Below, piece after piece: positions 1-8,100 of a stretch of 11,295 nucleotides of DNA. The notes beneath the pieces are model-generated. The model was not told the origin of the DNA. It saw nothing but the letters and a program-made list of their open reading frames with translations, and did no database searches. Position 1 is the first letter of the stretch; each line of letters starts with the position of its first letter. The DNA comes from Monoraphidium neglectum. Lineage: Eukaryota > Chlorophyta > Chlorophyceae > Sphaeropleales > Selenastraceae. Made by a program: the position numbers and the translations under genes. The stretch is taken from NCBI RefSeq assembly GCF_000611645.1, contig NW_014012116.1, forward strand, positions 2,705-13,999. Reading direction: 5' to 3'.

Positions 1-587
1 GGGCGCGCGGGGCGGCCGCGGCGCGCATCGGTCTTGGGGCGCCGCCGCTGCCGGCCGCCCCGCCGCCGCCGTTGCTGCCTCCGCTGCTGCCGGTGCCGGT
101 GGGCGGGCGCGGCGGTGAGATGCGGGGCAAGGAGCCAGGGCGCCGGCGGGGGGGCGCAACATTTGGCTGGGGCGTGGGCGACTGGGGACGGGCTCTGCTG
201 CCGCTCTGGGGGAACTGTGCGCCGCCGCCGCCGTTGCCGGTGGTGCCGGGCGCCGGCCCGGGAGCACGCGGTGGGGGCGCGCGCGGCCCGGGCTGCGGCG
301 GCGAAGCCGGCGGGAAGGGCCCCGGCGGGCGTGGCGACGGCGCTCGCGCGGGGTGCGCTGCTGAAGCTCTCGTGGGGAAGGGCGCGTGGTGACGGCCGGG
401 TGAGCCAGCCCCACTGCCTCTCCTCAACCACGAGCTGCCGTGGCGAGTCAGCGCCGCAGGCGGCGCCGGCTGCAGCCTGGGTGCGACGCCGGCGGTGCTG
501 CTCCTGCCGTTCGAGGCGGCCGCAGGCCCTCCTGAGCTTGAGCGCCACATGCCAGGCATGCTGGCCTTCCCTGCGGGGATCAGCTGA
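1..587 (+). CDS. Partial gene, 3' end only: Ala-rich protein of unknown function (tentative exon model)
   Basis: I do not recognise this protein. Three segments have strongly coding-like, GC-ending codons in different frames, which suggests exons. Segment one runs from the window edge to about 114 (Ala/Gly-rich, ending at a GTGAGA donor). Segment two covers about 265-388 and reads as an Ala-rich helix-like stretch ending LLKLSWGRA. Segment three, 460-587, reads GAGCSLGATPAVLLLPFEAA and ends in ...MLAFPAGIS before TGA at 585-587. Segments two and three join in phase across a 71-nt intron (GTGACG donor at 389, GCCGCAG acceptor ending at 459). The join between segments one and two could not be placed: the obvious acceptor at 263-264 is out of phase with the donor at 115. 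The terminal exon is the best supported part. The 5' portion could instead be GC-rich low-complexity DNA. Confidence 0.35.
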
Positions 588-665
588 TTTCCACCCCTCC
601 CACCAGTGCTGCTGCAGCACAGAGCCTGCAGTCTCAGGACAGCGTTCCGTGCACGCATGCGAAAG

Positions 666-686
666 CGCCTCGACGGCGGCGAGGCG
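666..686. repeat. Small inverted repeat (7-bp stem, 7-nt loop)
   Basis: CGCCTCG at 666-672 pairs perfectly with CGAGGCG at 680-686 around the loop ACGGCGG. It lies about 80 nt after the stop codon of the tentative left gene, so it could be a hairpin in that transcript's 3' UTR. No function can be inferred from the sequence alone. Confidence 0.4.
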
Positions 687-1282
687 TCATGCTGCCATGC
701 CTATCAAAAGCGCTTGAAGGAGAATAAAATTTCTTTTCAAGTTGATAATCCTTTTACAGAGCCTCCTTCAGGAAAATCACGCGCGCGTTCGACACAGATC
801 TGCATACTTGAGCGCCGCAGCCGCGTTAGTGCGCCTGTGAACGATTGTTCCGCTTCTAAATTCCAACTTATTGAAAACCAGGTCTGTCACCTGAGGGAAC
901 TGCGGTGGTATGGGGCGTCGCCGGGGTGGGGCAAAAATCGTGCTGCGCCCATGAGTCAAGGCACACTTGGACACGTGCCTGGTGTGGTGAGATGCCACAA
1001 AAGCGGCGTGGACAAGGGTTTACTCAAAGCGCCACGGGTGATGTGTGGGCGTGTACTTTCGTGTGCAGGAGCGGCCCGCACTGTCCACACATGGTGAGCC
1101 TCTGTTTACACTGTTGTGCTGCGGACTGAGCGGGCGCCGTGTCAGGTGGACGGGACACCAATAAAGGTGAGTACGGTGTGCTCGTTGGCTCCTTGTGAAG
1201 GTGTCAGGGATGAGAAACTGGGCTGCAGCCAAGCTGAGGCGCAAGCATCAAGTCCAGGCTGGGACGGGGTGTCTGCATGCTT

Positions 1283-1294
1283 CAGGCATGCCTG
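1283..1294. repeat. Perfect 12-bp palindrome centred on GCATGC
   Basis: CAGGCATGCCTG is its own reverse complement. A further GCATGC lies just upstream at 1275-1280. Similar GCATGC-centred short inverted repeats occur at several other non-coding places in the window, for example near 551-565. Confidence 0.5.
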
Positions 1295-1631
1295 ACTGGG
1301 CTCAGAGGTGAGTGTGGGATTATAATGCTCCCAAAAGTAAGTTTCCTTTGTGCTCATGGCCTCTGAGCGCCGCGGCAGGTAGGTAGGCTGAGCAGAACTT
1401 GAACCATTTGTGCGGGTAATGGCACAATTGGCGCATCATCGACCGGTACTAGCTGTGCAAACGATGGAGATTTTGAACAGCGCACGTTACACGACGGAGC
1501 TCTTCGGCTGAACAAGGGCTACATGAGTCGAACTGCCGCGTCATGGCTATGCAGTGCGAGCTCCTAGGTGTGCGCCAGCGCAGGATGCGATATCTGCCGC
1601 CAGAAACACATGAAGCGTGAAAAACACTATT

Positions 1632-1639
1632 TTATATAT
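1632..1639 (+). promoter_or_regulatory. TATA-like element upstream of the FAS1 gene
   Basis: TTATATAT sits in a clearly AT-rich patch (about 1618-1660) in otherwise GC-rich DNA, roughly 155 nt upstream of the proposed ATG at 1796. That spacing would allow a 5' UTR of about 130 nt. Placement rests on composition and position only; the transcription start site is not visible in sequence. Confidence 0.4.
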
Positions 1640-1672
1640 TTTGAGTTTCAATGTTCCGTATCCGCAGCCCTG

Positions 1673-1677
1673 ATTGG
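1673..1677 (-). promoter_or_regulatory. Inverted CCAAT-type motif (ATTGG)
   Basis: ATTGG, the reverse complement of CCAAT, lies within TGATTGGCCGG about 120 nt upstream of the FAS1 start codon. It is close to, but downstream of, the TATA-like patch, which is not the usual order. It may be coincidental. Confidence 0.2.
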
Positions 1678-1795
1678 CCGGACTGTTTCGGAGTCACCCG
1701 CGCCAGTGAGACCAGCGCTCGGGTTACTTCCTATAGCAAGAGACGCTGTGTGCTCGCACTACAAAAAACATAAACATTGTTACTCAATACGTATA

Positions 1796-3622
1796 ATGCG
1801 CTCACTTGTTTTCCTGCTAGTGGCCTGTGCAGCGGCCGAGAGGCCGCTGCTGGTGCCACTGTCGCAGGTCCGCGGGCGCGCGCTCCTGATGACGGTGGGT
1901 AGGGCCGGCGAGCAGGCAGGGGGTTTGCACATCATGGAGCCACCATCAAGGCGCTCCTTGAGCCAGGCACCCGCTTCGCCCTCGCCGGCCGGTGGTGCCG
2001 ATGACGCTGCGCGCGCGGCCGCGGCCGCTGCCGGGTCGGACACACCGGAGGGCGCGGTGGCCGCAGCGGGCTTGGCGTACAGCGCGGGCCCAGCCGCAGA
2101 CGCAACTACGGCAGCTGGCGCTGATGCTGCTGCAGCCGGGCAGAATCAGGAGGGTGGTGACGACCAGCCCCCCTCGCCCCTGGCTTTCCCGCTGGCGGTC
2201 ATCTCATTCGGGCACACCCTGAAGAGCAGCCTGGTGGGCTCCTTCCTGTCCGCCATCGGAGGGTTCCTGCCCCGCGCTCCTGGGCTTCAGGTACGAGCAC
2301 CGCGCTGCCACTGCTGGCGTCCGGTGGGGCGAGGTGGCAGCGGCGGTGGCTGCAGAAGCAGGCGCTGCTGCGACGGGGGTGGCGTGGGTAGGATGAAGAT
2401 GGGCGCTGGGGCTGCACCGGGCATTAGAGAAAAACCGACGAGATGCGGGGGCTCGTGTAGACTGTTGTGGCAGCATGGTGCAGCGCAGCCTCCTGCCTCA
2501 CTGCCTGGTGCACACCTCCCGCCTCCCCCCATTCCCCGCGACCATTTCTGCAGATGTTTGGACTACCAGCCACAAGCGAGCCTCCCGCCGATGCGACCAA
2601 AACCGACGTCGGCCCCGCAGACACCAATGCGACCTTGGCCGCCCAAAACGCGGCTCCCGGCGCCGGAGCACCCGCGGCCCCGCGTATGGCCCTGGTGGAC
2701 ACCACCACCGACACTGGGGCAGAGGCCACCAACAGCCCCAACACTGGCGCGGCCGCCGGCCCCACACCCCAGGCTCGCGGCCCGCTGGCGCTGCCAGCGA
2801 TGCAAGGTGCCCCGGGCCCCGGCCCAACCCCGGAGCTGGGGGAAAGCGGCAGCGACGACGGCTACGGCGTCGACGATGATGCGGCCTTGTCAGCGCCTGC
2901 CGTGGTGGCCGGGGCACCCTATGCCAGCCTGGCAGATGCCCTGGCGAGCGTCCCTGAGTTTGGCGCTATGAGTGGCGCAGTCGCCGCGCTCGGGCTCGCC
3001 GATGCGCTGCGCAACCCCCAGCTCAAAGCGACGCTGTTCGTGCCCACGGACGCGGCGTTCAGGGACGCGGCGGCGCGCGTCGGTGTGTCGTTCGCGCAGC
3101 TGCAGCAGCGCTACCCGCGGCCGATGGTGCAGCTGGTGCTGTTCTACCATATGGTCAGGAACGAGGCCGTGCGCGCGCCGCTGCCGGCGCGGGCGCTGCC
3201 AACGTACAACCTGGGGGAGAGCCTGCAGGGCAAGGGGATGCGGGTTAAGGGCAGGTGGGTGCTGGACGGAGGGGGGGTGCCACAGACATGGCAAGGCGGG
3301 GGCCGAGCGCGGGCTGCAATAGGTGTGGGGAAACAGGGGGGGCTTGTCTCAAGGGGGATCAGTGGCCCCCTGCAAACACCTCAAACCGTCCAATCCTCAA
3401 GCCCATGGGGGCGCCCGGGCACTTTTACGGCTTGGTGCCCCGGGCAGCGCCGCCTCAGCACAAACCGCACCCAATCACGATTGCAGGGCATCGACTGCCA
3501 ACATAGTGATGCCCAACATCCCCTGCGGCGCGGCTAGTCTGGCTCACGGCATTGACAACCTCCTCCTCTTCGCCGCGCTGGGAGGCAATGGGGCCAGCGG
3601 GGCCCCTGGCGCCTCTGGATGA
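1796..3622 (+). CDS. Secreted FAS1 (fasciclin) domain protein, AGP-like; three exons
   Basis: Exons are 1796-2290, 2554-3254 and 3487-3622, giving 443 residues. Both introns are GT-AG (263 and 232 nt), joining in phase 0 and phase 2; the second junction completes an Arg codon. Residues 1-14 (MRSLVFLLVACAAA) form a signal peptide. Residues about 25-285 are Ala/Gly/Pro/Thr-rich with repeated AP, SP and TP pairs, as in arabinogalactan proteins, and include one NAT sequon. One FAS1 domain follows at about 285-430. Its H1 motif TLFVPTDAAF is at 325-334, the YH pair at 363-364, and the H2-like segment ANIVMPNIPC...HGIDNLLLF at 403-427. FAS1 proteins usually act in cell adhesion or the extracellular matrix. 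A single domain and the lack of a clear GPI-type hydrophobic tail suggest a soluble secreted or wall-bound protein. The ATG at 1796 is chosen because it begins the signal peptide; an in-frame ATG at 1610 lies before the TATA-like patch and is less likely. The ligand is unknown. Confidence 0.85.
2291..2553 (+). other. FAS1 gene intron 1
   Basis: The donor is CAG|GTACGA and the acceptor is TTTCTGCAG after a pyrimidine-rich tract. The length of 263 nt is not a multiple of three. The upstream frame runs open through the intron, but exon 2 continues in another frame, so retention would shift the frame and destroy the FAS1 domain. Confidence 0.8.
3255..3486 (+). other. FAS1 gene intron 2
   Basis: The donor is GCAG|GTGGGT and the acceptor is ACGATTGCAG. 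Removing 232 nt joins ...GMRVKGR to ASTANIVMPNIPC, which restores the second conserved half of the FAS1 fold. Retention would give a different C-terminus ending at 3537, without the H2 motif. Confidence 0.85.
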
Positions 3623-4050
3623 GCCAACGCAACCCGCCACCCCCCTTCCTTCTGCCGCCGCCAACGCTGCTGCCCGCACAAGCAGAGATTGCCGGATCAG
3701 CAGCAGTGGCAGCCGGGATGCACATATGGTGCGCTCGTGATAGTGCTTTTTGCGCAAGGAATTTTTAGGGGAGGGGGGCGAGCACGCTGCCGACGTGCAA
3801 ACGCATGCTGTTCGTCCTCAAAACAAACGGTCATTTCAACGGGATTGAGTCAAACTGGACACATCTAGCACTCTCCATGCGTCATCAACACCTTGCCGCA
3901 CACATGCACATGCCCACATGACGCACTTGCACGCCATCACCGCATCCACTAGCCACGTTTTTCTTCTGTCTTGTTCCTGGGTGTGCATCCACACCCCCAA
4001 AACCTAAATTTCATCGCTGAGGTGTCTACAGGGATGATAGATTTGTGTAA
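3623..4050 (+). other. 3' UTR of the FAS1 gene
   Basis: The composition is mixed and AT-richer than the exons, with no coding character. It extends from the stop codon to the first plus-strand TGTAA downstream, giving a 3' UTR of a little over 420 nt. Confidence 0.6.
4046..4050 (+). terminator. Green-algal poly(A) signal TGTAA (FAS1 gene)
   Basis: TGTAA is the usual polyadenylation signal in chlorophyte nuclear genes. This is the first copy on the plus strand after the FAS1 stop codon. Cleavage would be expected 10-20 nt downstream. Confidence 0.6.
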
Positions 4051-5184
4051 ACAGTACACCAGCAGGATCAGGTGCTGGCCCCAGGTGACCTAGGGGTGGC
4101 TATCTGTGTGACACGAGTCCCGCTGCACCGGGTCAGGGGGGGCAAGCAGGGGGCCTTATGACTGATGAGGAGCGGATGCATGCGTGCGCGTGTCCGGCAC
4201 GCTTTGAGGCGTGGCAACACACCTGTGGGCAGGAGTGGCAAGGGTCCACTACGATACGAAGCATGCCGCAACTGGGGCAGGAGCAGACGCGCTGCGCTGG
4301 CTGGAATTTGTCCGCATTTTTGGACCCACCATGCAGATGGCGTGCGTTTGGTTGTGCGCACCAAAAACAGCCAAGAATCCCTTGCCGGGTGACTAGTCAG
4401 CATGTTTGTGCATAGAGGGCCAGCGGAACTTCGTTGGGTCAACAGGTGCGCCGACTTTTTGCATGCTCACACCTTCCTTGTCCACCAGCGTGCCTACGCT
4501 CCCGATCACAAACCTGAAAGCCGCATTGTTGCTGGCCGCAGACACCTGCCATCTGTTTGCCGGTGCTACGTCACCTGATTAGACCCTGCCATCTCGGGGG
4601 CGCCCTCCACGGCCATCACAGCGGCGACCAAAGAAGGCGGGTGTAGCAGTCCATTGTGGATTGCCGGCAATGATGTCCTGGGTGCAGCACACATGTGGCC
4701 TTGGGTGTCCCTCGTGCCGCGCAGCCAAGCTCTTGGTGCGTCGTTCACCCGTCACCCAGTGACTTCCAAGCAAACGCAGGCGGAGGATGCGTGTGAAGCG
4801 CTTGACCGGTCGCACACGATGTCCCTTGATTCCGCGCTTTTGAATTGTGGTATTTGACACCTCGTTGGGCCTTGGGTTATGATCTGAAGGTCCGTGAACC
4901 CACACTGGATTATGCAACGCTGCGACTTGCTGAGTTTAGAGCTGCCACCGGCATATCTTAATAACTGAGAATTGCGTTGATACGCCGCCACCAACTCTAG
5001 TGCTTTTCGGTCACGACTCTCGTCGGCGTCAGCGTGTGGGCGACACGCCACCCAGGCAGGGAGCGCTCAGCACATGGCGCCAGGGTGGCCATGCCGCCAA
5101 GCTGAGAAGCATTGATTGTCTGCAGGGCTACACAGCATTCTAAACTTGCTAGCCAGCTCCGGCTCTACATCTACGCGCGGCCCG
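4051..5184. other. Intergenic region and P450 5' leader; no gene seen
   Basis: Short frames on both strands (for example 4068-4442 minus, 4158-4415 plus and 4579-4917 minus) lack the G/C third-position bias of the flanking exons and match nothing I recognise. The promoter of the P450 gene should lie here, but I see no convincing TATA box. An in-frame stop at 5113-5115 bounds the P450 reading frame upstream. A TCTGCAG at 5119-5125 could be the acceptor of a 5' UTR intron, but no donor can be assigned. Confidence 0.55.
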
Positions 5185-8100
5185 ATGATGGGGGACCCCC
5201 AGCTTTGGTGCGCCGGCGTGACAGCGCTCGCGGTGCTGCTGGTGCTCCTCCGTCAACTCCCAGCCTGGCGCGTCATCGCCGCGCGCCTGTGGTGCTCGCG
5301 TCGCATCCCCGGGCCGCCGCCGGCCCACTGGCTGCTGGGCCACCTGCCGGTGCTGCTGTCGCGGCCGGGGGAGAGCTTCCGGCTGTTTGGGGAGTGGGAC
5401 AAGGCGCACGGCCCCGTGTGGACCGTCAGATTCATGTGGAACGCGGTGAGCAGACGCTTTCCATTGACACAGCAGCCATTGGGCAGCCGCAGCGCGGCCC
5501 CGCTGCTGCAGGGGCAGCAATCCGCTCGCCGCACCGCACCACCGCTCTTGGCACACAGCAAAGCTGCGAGCGCTTGGCTTGCCCTCCCCAGCCGCTGCGA
5601 GCCCTGCCGAGGCGAGGTCACGACGAAGCGCGTTGCGTCCGCTCAGCTGATGCGGCCGTCACAGCAACGAGGCGGTGCTTCAACTGCCCCCATGCTACCC
5701 CTTTCGCGCGTGCGCAGGTGGTGGTGGTGTCTGACCCGGACCTGTTTGGCCCGCTGCTGCGGGCTGGGCCGCGCCACCTGGAGAAATACCTGGTGGGCCG
5801 CAGACACGCCCCGCCACGGAATCTGCCTCCGCCATCTCATGGCTTTGACAACCTGCTTGGACCGCGTGGCGCACTCGTCTTTGCTTGTGCTGTTGTGTCA
5901 TAATTCAATTTGTTGTGTTCGTGCCTGGCCCATGTGAACCCAGCGTAAAGAGCGGTCCCCCTCGGCCCACCCCTGACAGCCACAACCCGCGCCTCCCCTC
6001 CCGCGACCTTCTTTTGCCAGACGCCCTACAAGCGCCTGCAGCACCTGATCCACCCCCCGACACCCAGCATGCTGACGCGCGCTGAGGACGAGCACTGGCG
6101 CAGGGTCAAGAGGGCCGTGGTGCCGGCCTTCCAGACCGCAAACCTCAGGTGGGGGCAGCGGTGCCTCGCAGGGGGCAGGTGCTTGTGGGTATGTGCACAC
6201 CTCTCATGTGCAGGGGGTGGAGCAGGTCTTCGTCAGTCATACTGCCTGGCTGCCACCTTTGGAGCTGCACCGTTGTGCACCTGCGCATGCACAATGACCA
6301 GCAAGCATGCATTCAAGCATGCATGCGTGCATACACACATGCGATACATACACACGCACACGAGCGTCCTACACTGATGACAGTGCACGTACGCGAGCGC
6401 AAAGGTCAACCTTAGGAAGTGTGCTTGCCTTATCCAATTTGTCCCTGCCCTGCACACGCCCGTCTTACACTCGTGTCCTGCCCTCCTCACCCCCTCCCCC
6501 CAAAGGCGCGCGTTTGACCCAATGGTGACCGCCACACTGCGGGTCGTGGGCGAGCTGCGCCGTCACGGCGAGTCGCCCATCGAGTTTGATGACGTCGCGC
6601 AGCGCCTCACCATTGACATCATTGGGGAGTTTGGGTTCGCGCGGTGAGTGAACCATGGGTGTGTAGGGTGATAGGGGCGTGGGTCATGGGCACAGCAGAC
6701 CGAGAGAACAGTAGACTGGGCTGTGGGGAGCGGAATGGTGCCGTGCAAGCCCTTGAATCCTGTTTCAACCGCCTCGTGACAGGGGTGCAGCCACCCCGCT
6801 ATGCCACATCCTTGCTGCCTCACTACCCACATGGGTGAGCTCAACCATCAAGCTGACCGCGACCCTCCTCTTCCATGCACGCGCCAAGCCAGGCAGTTTG
6901 GGAGCTATGTGCTGGGCAGCAGCCAGGAGCCGCTGGAGGCCGTACGGCGCGTCACCGCGGCGATGCAGGAGATGAACAACCCCCTCAACAGGTGGCTGCC
7001 CTGGCGCAAGGTGCGGCTGGGGGCAGCGGCCACTCCCGGGTGCGGTTGCAACGGGCTGCATTCAAAGAAGTCGTATACTTTGCTGCGCCGCTGGGACGCC
7101 TATCACCGGCGGTCTTGAGCACTGTCGAGCCCAGGGGGACGATGTGTCCATGTTGACTGTGTTTCCCAAGCCCATGCAACCCCCCTTACCCCGAATCCCC
7201 CCCAAACACGCACCCCTTGCCCCCAGGCCCCGCGTGACCTGAGGTGGTGGGGCAAGCGGCTGCACAGCTTGGTGGACCGCCTGCTGACAGACATGGTGGG
7301 CGGGGGGGAGGGGGTTGTGGCATGAGTGACGGGCTCATCGGCTGTGACCATCGGTTGTGAGCATCACAACACACTGGCTGCTCATGTTTGTGATGAGATG
7401 CCGCAACGTAGTTCAGTTTCGGTACACGTGTCTATTGTCAAGATGTTGTTGGGGGGTAAACCTGCTGGCTGAATGGCTGGAATGTGGGGCTGCCTGGGAA
7501 GCTGTAGGATGTGTCCTGCACAGCACACGCCACGCCGGGCAGGGCTCTTCGCGCCAAACCCCTTGGCCTCACCGCGCCTCTTGTCCCGCCCCGGCAGGAG
7601 GCCAGCCCCCCGCCGCCGCACACCCTGGCGGCGCACGTGATGGCGATACGGGACGCGCAAGGTGGGGCAGGGAAACAGGTCGCAGCACGCATGCCAGGCT
7701 GGTGCAAGCCGCCACTCCCTGTGTGCTGCTGCCTTGGGGGTGCATTCTCTGCGCTGAATTCAGCTTCAACAGGCATTGCGGCCGGTCGCAGCATGGTTAC
7801 GTCACAAACACTGTCAGCCTGGTGGTGCCACCTGGCCCCTTCCCCCATCCCTGCCCTGCCCTGGCCCCTGCAACATATGGCCAGGCCGCCCGTTGTCACG
7901 ACGCCAGATGATCGCAGAGCTGGCGCTGCTCTGGGGAGCAGGGGTGAGCCCGCTGCGATGGCGCACCTCTGGGCGCCTGGCCCTGATGTGCGCACGGGTT
8001 GTGACATCTTGTTGTGTGTTTGTGCAACTGCTCCGATGCCTTGAGTCAGCTGCCTCAGCGTGCAGGGAGCATCCACCCTGTGTGATGGACGCAACCCCCA

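Larger units (their letters stand above)
588..1617. other. Non-coding stretch (3' UTR of left gene and intergenic)
   Basis: Base composition falls sharply compared with the exons on each side and no open frame shows the GC-ending codon pattern of the real genes. Short frames here (for example 606-1097 plus and 1142-1357 minus) have erratic composition and no recognisable motif. The stretch contains AATAAA at 722-727, a hairpin at 666-686 and several GCATGC-centred palindromes. No TGTAA poly(A) signal was seen on the plus strand. Two TTACA words, near 753 and 1104, would read TGTAA on the minus strand, but no minus-strand gene accompanies them. Confidence 0.55.

Noticed and set aside
722..727. 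AATAAA as a poly(A) signal for the left gene
   Set aside because: Chlorophyte nuclear genes mostly use TGTAA, and both confident genes here have TGTAA downstream. AATAAA in an AT-rich patch may be coincidental, so it is not listed as a terminator.
1568..2971. A long plus-strand frame running from upstream of the FAS1 gene through its first intron
   Set aside because: Only the part from 1796 to 2290 is the true first exon. The rest lies upstream of the signal-peptide ATG, inside intron 1, or out of frame with exon 2.
4157..4190. A hammerhead ribozyme core, because of CTGATGAG
   Set aside because: The required GAAA segment and the flanking stems are absent.
4068..4442. A 124-codon minus-strand frame in the intergenic region
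   Set aside because: Its codon usage is unlike the confirmed exons, and no motif or splice-compatible neighbour is present.
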